This document shows, piece after piece, positions 16,428 through 25,499 of a stretch of DNA of 64,000 bases. The DNA is taken from contig CAYUYJ010000004.1 of NCBI GenBank assembly GCA_964449325.1, positions 62,001-126,000 on the forward strand. The letters run 5' to 3'. Numbering within the stretch: position 1 is the stretch's first letter; each line of letters begins with the position of its first letter. Position numbers and translations under genes: made by a program. Below the pieces are notes generated by a model. It did not search any database. It was not told the DNA's origin and saw only the letters and a list, made by a program, of their open reading frames with translations. The DNA is from RGIG3002 sp964449325 (GTDB lineage Bacteria; Bacillota; Clostridia; Lachnospirales; Lachnospiraceae).

Positions 16428-18760
16428 AAAGTTATTTGAGTCTTATACCAATATCCAACAGAATTAATCGAAAAGAAAGTAAAATGATTCGTTTGTGCAT
16501 CATCTTAGCGGTATTTTTGGTTACAGCCATCTTCAGCATGGCTGATATGGAAATACGATGTCAACGTAATCAAATTGTGAAAGAAGAGGGATACTGGCAT
16601 TATCGTATTCAATTAGAAAATGATAATCTGTTGGATGCACTTGAAACACTTCCTTGTGTTGATTTTGCGACCAGATATGATGTTGCAAATTACAGGGTTG
16701 ATGAAGACTATGTGATAAACGGAAAGCAAACGGTTGTCTGCGGTTTTGATGAGAGTTTCACAAAAGTATTCCCCGGTACTTTGATAAAAGGGACATTCCC
16801 CAAAACGAATGAAGAAGTGATTATTTCTGAAAAAGCATCAAAAGAACTAAATTGCTTCATTGGAGATAGTATTATCATAACGAAACCGGATGGAACAACA
16901 AAGGAATATAGCGTTTCAGGTATAAGTCAATCACAGAACTATGAACTAAAGCATGATGCATATGGAATGTTTATGCGCTTTGAAGCGTTTCAACAATTTG
17001 CTTTTCAATCTGAAGAAAACATTTATTTCGTTGCTATTGCGAAGTTCTACCATCCACAGAAAGCTATGACAACGATATCACAACACCTTGCTATTCCAAT
17101 AGAAAGCTTTCAGGAAAATATAAAGCTGCTGGGTATTACCGGTATGAGTGGAAATTCCTATATGGGGAGGCTTTATGCCACGGCGGCAGTACTTGCCATT
17201 CTGGTAATTTTTGCAGGTATTCTTATGATTGCCAGTAGTATGAACAGTAACTGTGCCAAAAAAACACAATTCTATGGAATGCTCCGATGTCTGGGTGCAT
17301 CCCGGAAACAGGTAAAGAATTACGTTATTTTAGAAGCTCTGAATTGGTGTAAGGTTGCAATTCCTATCGGATTGTTACTGGGAAGTGTTATCACATGTAT
17401 ACTATGTATCATATTAAAATATCTTAGCCCTATGTATTTTGCAGATATGCCGACAATCGCCGTTAGCCCGATTGCTTTGATTTCGGGGTGTACCATTGGA
17501 ATTTTGACGGTTGTATTAGCATCCTTGTCACCTGCACGTAAGGCTTCAAGAGTATCACCGCTGACTGCTGTTTCAGGAAATGCAGAGCCAATGGCAGTCA
17601 GGAACAAAAAAATACACTTGTGGAAGATGCCTATTGATGTCCGTCTTGGAATCAACCATGCCTGTGGTACAAAAAAGAATTTTACCCTGATGGTATTAGC
17701 CTTTGCTTTCAGTATCATTTTGTTTTTAGCTTTTTCAACAACCGTAGATTTCTTTCAGCATGCGATTAAGCCGGTAAGACCATATACACCTGATATTTCT
17801 GTTTGTTCTTCTGATTTGACAAATAGTATAGACATAGATATGGTTGATACCATAGAAAAAATAGAGGGAGTAAAAAGAGCCTATGGTCGCTCCTGTCTAT
17901 TGGAAAAACAGGCAATACTCTTATCAGATGATGACAAGAGAGAGGTTTTGTTAAGCATTTTGTCTTATGAAAAGAATCAATTCGATTTCTCTAAAAAGAA
18001 AGCAGTGCAGGGAAGTTTGCAAAATGTAATCGGGGGAAACGAAATAGCAATAGTATATCATGAAGACATGGGTATACATATAGGAGATTATCTGCAGATC
18101 GAAACACCGAGTGGGATACAATCATTTAGAGTCGGAGCATTCTTGTCGGATTCTCCTTTTGACCAAAATGAAAATGAAGAAATTGTAATATGTTCTGAGG
18201 ATACTTTTACTGCAATTTCCGGTGAAAATAAGTATACCATTATTGATATACAACTAAAACGGAATGCAAACGTGGAAGTTATAGAGCATATCAGAGAGAT
18301 GTTTCCTGAAAAATATTCGATATCAGATCAAATTGAGAATAACCAAAGTGCCCGAGGTGCATATTATGCAATGGCATTATTTATGTATGGATTTGTAAGC
18401 ATTATTGCCATGATATCTGTATTCCAAGTCATCAACAGTATAGGAATGAGTGTGAACGGCAGAATGAAACAGTATGGTATCATGAGAGCAATCGGAACGG
18501 ACACGACTCAGCTTTGCAGGATGATCGCCACAGAAGCGCTTACTTATGGAGTGACAGGAATACTTGTTGGTTGTGCTTTTGGAGTAAAGATAAATAAAGA
18601 TGTTTTTGAAAACATGATTACTTCAAGATGGGGAGAAGCTTGGAAGTTTCCCGTTACAGAGATAATGATTATACTTGTTATCATGTTGTCCGGACTTGTA
18701 TTAGCGGTATATCGTCCAATTCAGGATATGAAAAAAACAACGGTGATTCGGCACGAATAG
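16424..18760 (+). CDS. FtsX-type ABC transporter permease
   Basis: 778 residues. One N-terminal membrane segment (about 21-41), a large extracytoplasmic domain, then FtsX cores with segments near 250-275, 300-330 and 340-365; a second half repeats the plan from about 425 to 770 (VLAFAFSIILFLAF, IIAMISVFQVINSI, EIMIILVIMLSGLVL). Such proteins export or detach antimicrobial peptides and lipids, with the partner ATPase at 15744 and the two-component genes at 13894-15660. Sensed substrate unknown. Confidence 0.9.
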   Translation: MKSYLSLIPISNRINRKESKMIRLCIILAVFLVTAIFSMADMEIRCQRNQIVKEEGYWHYRIQLENDNLLDALETLPCVDFATRYDVANYRVDEDYVINGKQTVVCGFDESFTKVFPGTLIKGTFPKTNEEVIISEKASKELNCFIGDSIIITKPDGTTKEYSVSGISQSQNYELKHDAYGMFMRFEAFQQFAFQSEENIYFVAIAKFYHPQKAMTTISQHLAIPIESFQENIKLLGITGMSGNSYMGRLYATAAVLAILVIFAGILMIASSMNSNCAKKTQFYGMLRCLGASRKQVKNYVILEALNWCKVAIPIGLLLGSVITCILCIILKYLSPMYFADMPTIAVSPIALISGCTIGILTVVLASLSPARKASRVSPLTAVSGNAEPMAVRNKKIHLWKMPIDVRLGINHACGTKKNFTLMVLAFAFSIILFLAFSTTVDFFQHAIKPVRPYTPDISVCSSDLTNSIDIDMVDTIEKIEGVKRAYGRSCLLEKQAILLSDDDKREVLLSILSYEKNQFDFSKKKAVQGSLQNVIGGNEIAIVYHEDMGIHIGDYLQIETPSGIQSFRVGAFLSDSPFDQNENEEIVICSEDTFTAISGENKYTIIDIQLKRNANVEVIEHIREMFPEKYSISDQIENNQSARGAYYAMALFMYGFVSIIAMISVFQVINSIGMSVNGRMKQYGIMRAIGTDTTQLCRMIATEALTYGVTGILVGCAFGVKINKDVFENMITSRWGEAWKFPVTEIMIILVIMLSGLVLAVYRPIQDMKKTTVIRHE

Positions 18761-18803
18761 ATATATGAAAGGAAACCGACGGATATATTAGGCACCTATG
18801 CTT

Positions 18804-18885
18804 TTTGCCGGCAAAGAAGTACACCCTTAATTCTATTTAAGAATAACACATTTTGGAGAAAAAATACAGTCTTGTTTTTCTCCAA
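18804..18885 (+). other. Palindrome and hairpin after the ABC module
   Basis: TTTGCCGGCAAA (18804-18815) is a perfect 12-bp palindrome. TTGGAGAAAAA (18853-18863) pairs perfectly with TTTTTCTCCAA (18875-18885) around an 11-nt loop. The second may serve as a terminator, although the T run lies inside its 3' arm rather than after it. No protein binder assigned. Confidence 0.5.
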
Positions 18886-18937
18886 GATGCTGGTATATAT
18901 ATGATATACAAACTTAGAAAGATATGGGGGATTTTGT

Positions 18938-19789
18938 ATGAATCAATTTTTAGAGAACACAATGGCGTACATGAATTGGAAAGAGATTAAAGCAGCAGGT
19001 GAGAAAAAACTGCCGGTGCTATTTCCGTTAGGAGTCATTGAGGAACATGGTCCACACCTGCCACTGGGTTCGGACATACTCTGGAGTAATTACATTTGTA
19101 AGGAAGTAAAGCAGGCGCTTAGAAAGAGAGGAAGAGAATCCCTGATTGCCCCACCCTATTATTTTGGCGTCAATCATTGTACGGGAGCTTTTCCGGGATC
19201 TTTTTCATTAAAACCGGAAACTTTTGAATTAGTATTAGCAGAGATATTTGGTAATCTGCATGATTTTGGATTTACAGAGGTATATTGCTTTAACTATCAC
19301 GGAGATCCGCTGCATATTGGCTCCATAATTAACGCAATCAAAAAGGCGAACAGTGAGCTTGATATGAAAGTCAAATTTATGATGGAAGAAATGGATTTGC
19401 AAGTACATAATTTAAGCGGAAAGGAAGATTTCTTATCCGTATTTGCACCACAATATAAAATGGAATGGTTTGAGGGTGGTGACATAAGCGAACAGGGATT
19501 ACTTGATATTCATGCAGGGGCATATGAGACCGGCATGATCCGACATATGTATCCGGAGCTTGTTAATACGGATTTGGCAAAGACGTTGGATTCCTATTCC
19601 CTGACTTATGAAAAACTGGATAAATGGACGGAGGGAGGAAATAGTACAGTTGAGGTAGTGCCACTTGGTTATGCAGGTAATCCCAAGGGCTATGAAGCAG
19701 TAAGCAGCGTCGCCAAGGAACTGCTCGAGGTTCAGGTAAATGCAATCTGTGAGAAGATTCTTGAGCCGAGGCAGTGTAATTACTATTGA
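18938..19789 (+). CDS. Creatininase-family amidohydrolase
   Basis: 283 residues. Metal-site motifs of the creatininase fold are visible: FPLGVIEEHGPHLPLGSD (Glu, His, Asp), FNYHGDPLH, and DIHAGAYETGM with the final Glu. ATATGGGGGA precedes ATG 18938. The family includes creatinine amidohydrolase, mycofactocin peptidase MftE and FAPy deformylase; no mycofactocin genes are nearby. Cytoplasmic. Substrate unknown. It is followed by a TetR gene, possibly its regulator. Confidence 0.87.
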   Translation: MNQFLENTMAYMNWKEIKAAGEKKLPVLFPLGVIEEHGPHLPLGSDILWSNYICKEVKQALRKRGRESLIAPPYYFGVNHCTGAFPGSFSLKPETFELVLAEIFGNLHDFGFTEVYCFNYHGDPLHIGSIINAIKKANSELDMKVKFMMEEMDLQVHNLSGKEDFLSVFAPQYKMEWFEGGDISEQGLLDIHAGAYETGMIRHMYPELVNTDLAKTLDSYSLTYEKLDKWTEGGNSTVEVVPLGYAGNPKGYEAVSSVAKELLEVQVNAICEKILEPRQCNYY

Positions 19790-19818
19790 CATTCCATTTT
19801 TTAGTTGTTATCATGAAA

Positions 19819-19830
19819 GCGTGTACTTGC
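19819..19830 (+). promoter_or_regulatory. Candidate TetR operator, copy 1
   Basis: GCGTGTACTTGC lies 57 bp before the TTG start of the tetR gene at 19888. Its exact reverse complement lies before the ilvB-like gene at 20513-20524, bracketing the regulator. Shared 12-mers on both sides of a regulator gene suggest its binding site; a binding test is lacking. Confidence 0.45.
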
Positions 19831-19887
19831 ATGATGAGGGATGATACATATACATAATTACAAACTACAGAGAGGGGGAATTATATT

Positions 19888-20460
19888 TTGGACGAAACAA
19901 GCCAAAAAATTATTGACGCAGCCATGACATTAGTTCGGGATAAGGGATATGTGGCAACAACCACGAAAGAGATTGCAAGGTTGGCGGGCGTGAACGAGTG
20001 TACCCTGTTCCGTAAGTTTGAAAGTAAAAAGGATATTGTTATACAGGGAGCAAATCAGGCCGGCTGGCGGGCAAATATTGTCCCGGAGATTTTTGAAAAC
20101 GTGACATGGGAGTTGGAAACGGATCTGGAGATGTTTATGAGGGCATACATGGACAGGATGACGCCGGACTTTGTAAATCTGTCAATCGGCCTGAGAGCAC
20201 CGCAGCTTTATGAGGAAACAAAACAGCTTATTATGAAAGTCCCGCAGGCTTTTCTGGAGAAATTTATCAGTTATTTGAATCAGATGTGTGAGAAAGGGAA
20301 GTTGCCAAAGAAAGATTTTAATTCATCTGCAATGATGGTATTATCAGCTACATTTGGATATACATTCCTTCAGGCATCTTTTGGGAAAGAACTTACGGAT
20401 GTGGAAAAAGACGAGTACATAAAAAACAGTGTGAGGATGTTTGTAAAAGGATTAATGTAG
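19888..20460 (+). CDS. TetR-family transcriptional regulator, TTG start
   Basis: 190 residues. The start is TTG 19888, chosen because AGAGGGGGAA lies 7 nt upstream and the frame there gives the complete first helix. HTH at about 10-50: TTKEIARLAGVNECTLFRKF. The C-terminal half is the ligand-binding helical domain. It sits between the creatininase gene and the damaged acetolactate synthase genes, each with a copy of the GTGTACTT-containing 12-mer on the facing side. Ligand unknown. Confidence 0.88.
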   Translation: MDETSQKIIDAAMTLVRDKGYVATTTKEIARLAGVNECTLFRKFESKKDIVIQGANQAGWRANIVPEIFENVTWELETDLEMFMRAYMDRMTPDFVNLSIGLRAPQLYEETKQLIMKVPQAFLEKFISYLNQMCEKGKLPKKDFNSSAMMVLSATFGYTFLQASFGKELTDVEKDEYIKNSVRMFVKGLM

Positions 20461-20512
20461 TAAAAATTTGGCGCTGTCAGATGGCAGTGCCTAAAAAATA
20501 AGCAAAATGCAA

Positions 20513-20524
20513 GCAAGTACACGC
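20513..20524 (+). promoter_or_regulatory. Candidate TetR operator, copy 2
   Basis: GCAAGTACACGC is the exact reverse complement of the 12-mer at 19819-19830 and lies 17 bp before the ATG of the ilvB-like gene. The surrounding AATGC...GCATT forms a wider dyad. Confidence 0.45.
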
Positions 20525-20541
20525 ATTAAAAGGAGGAAATT

Positions 20542-22598
20542 ATGAATCAGATTACAGGGTCGGAATTATTTGTAAAAGCCTTAAAGGAAGAAAATGTTAC
20601 AACGCTGTTTGCTTATCCGGGCGGGCAGGCGATAGATTTATTTGATGCTCTTTATGGGGAAAGGGAAATAAATGTTATTTTGCCACGTCACGAACAGGGA
20701 TTAATCCATGCAGCAGATGGATATGCCCGTTCCACAGGAAAAGCTGGCGTATGCCTTGTAACAAGCGGACCGGGGGCAACTAATCTTGTCACAGGGATTG
20801 CCACAGCAAACTATGATAGTGTTCCATTAGTATGTTTTACGGGGCAGGTGGCGACACATTTGATCGGAAATGATGCTTTTCAGGAAGTTGACATTGTTGG
20901 CATTACGAGAAGTATATGCAAGTATGCAGTAACCGTACGGAAAAGGGAGGACTTGGCGGAAACCATTAAGAAAGCTTTTTATATAGCAAAAACAGGAAAG
21001 CCGGGGGTAGTTGTTGTAGATTTGCCAAAGGATATTCAGAGAGCTTATGGCAGCGATTTTTATCCGAAAGAAATATCCATTAGAAGTTATAAACCCAACA
21101 CTTCCGTACACATTGGGCAGATAAATAAGGCGTTGGATATTTTAAACCGTGCCCACAAGCCTGTATTTTTGGTAGGTGGCGGAGTAAATATTGCCCATGC
21201 CAATCAGGAGATGACACAACTTGCAGAATTGACAGGTGTTCCGGTGATTACGACGATTATGGGGAAGGGGGCAATTCCTACCGATCATGCTCTATATGTT
21301 GGGAATATCGGTATTCATGGAAGCTATGCGGCTAATTCTGCAATCAGCAATTGCGATGTTCTGTTTTCCATAGGTACAAGGTTTAATGACCGAATTACAG
21401 GTAAAATAGAAGAATTTGCAGCTCATGCAAAAGTTATCCATATTGATATTGATGCAGCATCCATTTCTCGAAATATTATGGTAGATGTGCCTATCGTAGC
21501 AGATGCCAAGAAAGCGATATGTGCATTGCTTGAAAAGGCGAAACCGCTTTCTGTTTTAGAATGGGTAACGGAAATCAGACAACGGATGTAGGGCAAAACC
21601 AGTTATGGGCAACACAGTTTCTTGCTCTGAATGAGAAAAAGCAGATGCTTACATCCGGCGGATTGGGAACGATGGGATATGGTTTTCCGGCGGCTATAGG
21701 GGCAAAACTCGGTAATCCAAAAAAAAGTGTCGTTGTAATTTCCGGAGATGGTGGTATGCAGATGAATATTCAGGAAATGGCAACGGCAGTGGTTTATGAA
21801 ATTCCTATTATTATCTGTATTTTAAATAATGGATATTTGGGAAATGTGCGACAGTGGCAGGAAATGTTTTATCACAGGCATTATTCCGGTACTTGTATGC
21901 GTTACCGCAGAAGTTGTGAAATTGGATGTAATCATCCAAAACACGATTGTCCGAAATATACGCCTGATTTTGTCAGACTTGCAGAAAGCTATGGGGCGAA
22001 AGGCATCCGTGTTACAAAGTCTGAAGATATTGAAACAGCATTTGAAACTGCAAAACAGAATACAAAAACTCCTACCGTGATTGAATTTATCATTGATAGA
22101 GAAATCAATGTCATGCCGATTGTTCCGCCGGGGAATGCTCTAAGTGATATGATTTTGGAAAGGGAGGAAAACGGGAAATCTTATAACTTAGACAGCCTAA
22201 CCGTTGGGATTACGGAGGATAGTACCATATCACGAATGACAATCAGTTTGACAAGTGATGATAAGACTTTTGAGCAGATTAAAAAGCAGCTAAACAGAAG
22301 TGTTGAAGTAATCAAGGTGGTAGATTACACGGATATACCTATTCACATGAAAGAAATTCTGTTTGTGAAAGTAAATAGCTGTTCAGAGGAAGATATAAAA
22401 GAATTATTTAGAATTTCAAGAGTGTTTGGCGTTTCCATTATTGATTATGATGGTACGGTTGTTCTTTTAGAATGTACTCAGACGGAAAATAAAAATAACG
22501 ATATCATTGTGTTATTAAAGAAGAAGTTTATCAATAGGATTGAAATTGTGCGGGGCGGTAGTGTTGCAGTTGAAGCAATTAGCATCAGTGAAAGATAA
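20542..22598 (+). pseudogene. ilvB-ilvN: Acetolactate synthase ilvB, internally deleted and fused to ilvN
   Basis: The first frame, 20542-21591 (349 residues), holds the PYR and central domains of acetolactate synthase with HEQGLIHAADGYARSTGK. It ends at TAG in EIRQRM. The second frame, from about 21570, resumes at TTDVGQNQLWATQF and carries the ThDP-binding domain (GDGGMQMNIQE, LNNGYLGNVRQW). About 30-40 residues between are missing and the frame is changed. After PPGNALSDMILEREENGK the protein runs directly into SYNLDSLTVGITED, the inner part of the regulatory subunit IlvN, whose own first 25 or so residues are gone. As it stands no single active enzyme can be made. Confidence 0.88.
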
Positions 22599-22609
22599 AC
22601 AAAAGCTAT

Positions 22610-22643
22610 CAAAGTCTCCTGAGAGATTTCTTGGGAGACTTTG
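22610..22643 (+). terminator. Terminator of the ilvBN-like region
   Basis: CAAAGTCTCC (22610-22619) pairs with GGAGACTTTG (22634-22643), loop of 14 nt, followed by TTTTGT. Confidence 0.85.
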
Positions 22644-22650
22644 TTTTGTC

Positions 22651-22698
22651 TTGACAAATATATCAGACTTATATATTATATAATGTATCAGTTTGATA
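22651..22698 (+). promoter_or_regulatory. Flavodoxin promoter with TATCAG repeats
   Basis: TTGACA (22651-22656) and TATTAT (22674-22679), 17 bp apart. TATCAGACTTATAT begins at 22661 and TATCAGTTTGATAT at 22686, a 25-bp period; the second contains the perfect dyad TATCA-GTT-TGATA. They flank the -10 and look like a repressor site. The binder is unknown. Confidence 0.6.
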
Positions 22699-22718
22699 TA
22701 TTGCGGAGGGATAGAAGA

Positions 22719-23231
22719 ATGGCAAATTCAAAGAAGACGGCAATCGTATATTATTCCATGTCAGGGAATACCAAATATGTAGCAGATAAAATTGCAGAAA
22801 AAATAGAAGCGGATATCATCCGAATCGAACCGGTCAAAGCATATCCGGATAAAGGTGCAACGAAGTTTATTTGGGGTGGAAAAAGTGCTGTTATGGGAGA
22901 AAAACCTGCATTACAACCTTATGAATTCAGCACGGAAAAGTATGATAGAATTATTTTGGGCACCCCGGTATGGGCCAGTAATTTTGCACCGCCAATCAGA
23001 ACTTTTATAAAAGAAAACCCGGATATTCATGAAAAGAAAATTGCTGTATTTACATGTTTTAGCGGCGGTGGTGCTGATAAGGCTATTGAAAAGATGAAAA
23101 AATATATTGGTATAGAAAAATTTGAAGCAGAACTGATTCTGGTCGACCCAAAAGAAAATGGGAAGGCGGAAGATGATGAAAAGATAGATGTATTTTGTCA
23201 GAGGTTAACGAAAGACGGAAAATCCATCTAA
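22719..23231 (+). CDS. Flavodoxin
   Basis: 170 residues from ATG 22719 after GCGGAGGGA. FMN phosphate loop YYSMSGNTKYVADKIA, second loop GTPVWASNFAPPI and third FTCFSGGGADK are all in place. It would carry electrons on FMN in the cytoplasm or act as an NAD(P)H-dependent flavin reductase partner. Own promoter and upstream terminator, so monocistronic. Confidence 0.9.
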   Translation: MANSKKTAIVYYSMSGNTKYVADKIAEKIEADIIRIEPVKAYPDKGATKFIWGGKSAVMGEKPALQPYEFSTEKYDRIILGTPVWASNFAPPIRTFIKENPDIHEKKIAVFTCFSGGGADKAIEKMKKYIGIEKFEAELILVDPKENGKAEDDEKIDVFCQRLTKDGKSI

Positions 23232-23428
23232 AATGCTAATCATCGGATTCCATTAATGAAAGGGAGCAGGAGATGCCGGAACAGGCAGTGCAGAGAATTG
23301 TCTCATAAGAGATGTTTCTTATAGGGGGATATTCTAACGCCGGTTGCGCAATTGTAAACTGTATTGTATGGAGTGCGCTTCTTAGATTTGATAGGGTAAA
23401 TACATCAAATCCAGGAGGCGTTTTTAAT

Positions 23429-23749
23429 ATGGATATTAAAATCAGAAATCTAAAAAAAGAGTACACAAATCATCAGAATATCAAAAAGGAAGTTTTACAT
23501 GGAATTAACTTGGATATCCCTTCAGGTGAGTTTGTTAGTATTATGGGAGCGTCCGGAAGTGGCAAAAGCACATTCTTGAAGACATTCATAATAATTGAAG
23601 AAGGATTTACCGGAACCCGGCACTCCGAATACAAAACCATTTCCGTTAATCAGTTTCTTTCGGTTGCCAATGTTGATATTCTTACTTCCATGTATTGCTT
23701 AATTCCGAGTATTCAGCAAAGTATTTACAGCAACTTTGGAAAAAAGTGA
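23429..23749 (+). pseudogene. ABC ATP-binding protein, truncated after Walker A
   Basis: AGGAGG precedes ATG 23429. The first 55 or so codons are a normal ABC ATPase start, MDIKIRNLKKEYTN through GEFVSIMGASGSGKSTFLKT. After about 23582 the homology stops; the remaining 50 residues of the frame are unlike any ABC domain and are in fact antisense to a VirB4-like relic. Q-loop, signature and Walker B are absent, so it cannot be an active ATPase. No partner permease remains. Confidence 0.8.
23597..23698 (-). pseudogene. Relic of a conjugation ATPase (VirB4/TraE type)
   Basis: Read on the minus strand this 34-codon stretch gives SKNINIGNRKKLINGNGF followed by VFGVPGSGKSFF, which matches the Walker A neighbourhood typical of VirB4-like ATPases of Firmicute integrative conjugative elements (residues before the P-loop read N-R-x-x-L-x-N-G-N-G-F). 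A stop lies at 23699-23701 and the match ends at 23597. There is no start, no Walker B and no other transfer gene. It is best read as a scar of a lost conjugative element. Confidence 0.55.
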
Positions 23750-23799
23750 GAAAACAAGAAAGAGAAGAATCATAGTATGATTGTGTTATTTGTGGTAAA

Positions 23800-23833
23800 A
23801 TCGTATCAGATGTCGAAAGATGTCTGATACGAT
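23800..23833 (+). promoter_or_regulatory. Inverted repeat before the 79-residue gene
   Basis: ATCGTATCAGA (23800-23810) and TCTGATACGAT (23823-23833) are a perfect 11-bp inverted repeat with 12-nt loop, 20 bp before the ATG at 23854 and directly downstream of TAAAAT (23797-23802). It may be an operator or a 5' leader hairpin; there is no T run, so a terminator is unlikely. Confidence 0.5.
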
Positions 23834-23853
23834 AATGGAAAGGATGTGGCATC

Positions 23854-24093
23854 ATGGCGTACAGCCCGCAGCTTTGGGAGGAAGCAAAGAAAAAATGCAG
23901 GCTTGGGGATGAGGAAATCAGAATGGCGAAGGAAATGGGACTTAACCCTAAAAGCCTGATAAAGAACATTCCTAATAAAAAAGAGCAGTGGAAAGCTCCT
24001 GTGAAAGAATGGATTCATAATATGTATGACAAGAGGAATGAGAAGTCGAGAAAGAAAGCAGAACGAAAAGCGAAAAGTAATAATTACATTTAG
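23854..24093 (+). CDS. Small basic conserved protein
   Basis: 79 residues, Lys/Arg-rich. The core RLGDEEIRMAKEMGLNPKSL then PNKKEQWKAPVKEWI is a pattern I associate with an uncharacterised small family common in Clostridia; the C-terminal third is a basic tail (KSRKKAERKAKS). GGAAAGGATG precedes ATG 23854. Likely cytoplasmic and possibly nucleic-acid binding, which is inferred from charge only. Confidence 0.7.
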   Translation: MAYSPQLWEEAKKKCRLGDEEIRMAKEMGLNPKSLIKNIPNKKEQWKAPVKEWIHNMYDKRNEKSRKKAERKAKSNNYI

Positions 24094-24205
24094 AATGAAA
24101 CTGCGTTTCGGTAGCAGGATTATATTTTTGGTGGTATATTAACCGGTGTGTGGATGAATATTCCATGCACTGATTGATAAAAATATTGAAAAAAATCATG
24201 AAGAA

Positions 24206-25423
24206 ATGGGGAATAATATGCCTGAAGAAACAAAACCTTATATTGTGAAGTCGCATGATATTAGTTTAGATTCTGATTATGTGAAATGGATTCATGATGT
24301 GAAGCAACGTTATATAACCACACAGATAAAAGCTGCTGTTAAAGTTAATACAGAACAGCTTTACTTTAATTGGCAACTGGGGCGGGATTTAGTAGAAAGA
24401 AAAGCGGAAGAGAAATGGGGAAAAGGAATTGTAGAGCAGTTAAGTCTCGATTTACAAAATGAATTTCCTGATGCAAAAGGCTTTTCAGCAAGAAATCTTT
24501 GGAATATGAAAAAATGGTACTTGTTTTATTCTTCAAATGATATGTTTTCAGAACTAGCTCATACGATTGAAGACAGTATCGATTTAAACAGCTTAAAACT
24601 GCAACAGGTTGGTGCAGAAATTAGTGAAAATCAAAAACTGCACCAAGCTGGTGCAGAAATAGAATTTCCTGCAATTTTCGGATTTGTACCATGGAGACAT
24701 CATGTTGAAATAGTAACAAAATGTAAAACAATAGAAGAAGCTTTATTTTATGTGAGAAAAACAATAGAAGAAAGTTGGAGCAGAAGTACACTTGTTGATT
24801 GTATTAAAGCCAATTTATACCAATCATCAGGTAATGCACTTACTAATTTTGCCGAAAAACTTCCTGCCATACAAGGAAAACTCGCACAGGAAATCGTAAA
24901 AGATACTTATGATTTCGGTTTTGTATCACTTCCTGTAGGATATGATGAAGAAGAGTTGGAAGATGCGTTAGAGCAGAATATTACACGATTCTTGTTAGAG
25001 CTTGGATCAGGATTTGCCTTTATAGGAAGACAGAAAGAGATTATTGTTGCTGGTAAAACAAGAAAAATAGATATGCTTTTTTATCATATTAAGCTTCGTT
25101 GTTATGTAGTTGTTGAACTAAAAGCGGTATCATTCGAACCAGAGTTTGCAGGAAAACTTAATTTCTATGTAAATGCGGTTAATGAGTTAATGAAATCGGA
25201 ATCCGATAATCCAACAATTGGTCTGCTGATATGTAAAGATAAGGATCAGACAGAGGTTCAGTGGGCTTTTCAGGGAATAGAGACACCTATGGGAGTTGCA
25301 ACTTACGATAATATAAGCTTACAAGAAATAAAATCGCAGTTGCCATCAGAGGAAGCTATTCAGAAACGATTAGAACAGGCAGAAGAAGAATATATCTTAA
25401 AACTAAAAGAAAAAAATAAATAA
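24206..25423 (+). CDS. DUF1016/YhcG-type PD-(D/E)XK nuclease
   Basis: 405 residues from ATG 24206 (ATG 24218 is an alternative after GGGGAATAAT). N-terminal helical DUF1016 domain with FNWQLGRDLVER and GFSARNLWNMKKWYLFY; C-terminal PD-(D/E)XK nuclease with KIDMLFYH (Asp) and CYVVVELKA (Glu, Lys). Between them a 13-residue unit is repeated (KLQQVGAEI, KLHQAGAEI). Family members occur in defence islands and beside restriction systems. No restriction partner is adjacent here. Confidence 0.88.
   Translation: MGNNMPEETKPYIVKSHDISLDSDYVKWIHDVKQRYITTQIKAAVKVNTEQLYFNWQLGRDLVERKAEEKWGKGIVEQLSLDLQNEFPDAKGFSARNLWNMKKWYLFYSSNDMFSELAHTIEDSIDLNSLKLQQVGAEISENQKLHQAGAEIEFPAIFGFVPWRHHVEIVTKCKTIEEALFYVRKTIEESWSRSTLVDCIKANLYQSSGNALTNFAEKLPAIQGKLAQEIVKDTYDFGFVSLPVGYDEEELEDALEQNITRFLLELGSGFAFIGRQKEIIVAGKTRKIDMLFYHIKLRCYVVVELKAVSFEPEFAGKLNFYVNAVNELMKSESDNPTIGLLICKDKDQTEVQWAFQGIETPMGVATYDNISLQEIKSQLPSEEAIQKRLEQAEEEYILKLKEKNK
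24596..24660 (+). repeat. 39-bp tandem repeat inside the DUF1016 gene
   Basis: AAACTGCAACAGGTTGGTGC (from 24596) and AAACTGCACCAAGCTGGTGC (from 24635) begin two copies of a 26-bp block, 23 of 26 identical, with a period of 39 bp (13 codons). It encodes the KL-x-Q-x-GAEI repeats in the linker between the two domains. Copy number may vary between strains without changing the frame. Confidence 0.65.
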
Positions 25424-25499
25424 TCCAGTTGATAAGGCAAAGAAGCATAAATATTGCTTTCAATATACCGGAGCAGATGAGACCGCTAGGGAAGGATAG

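Noticed and set aside
24206..25423. Complete defence system around the DUF1016 nuclease
   Set aside because: Neighbours are a small basic protein and a Crp/Fnr-SDR pair; no restriction, methylase or other defence partner is adjacent, so no system is claimed.
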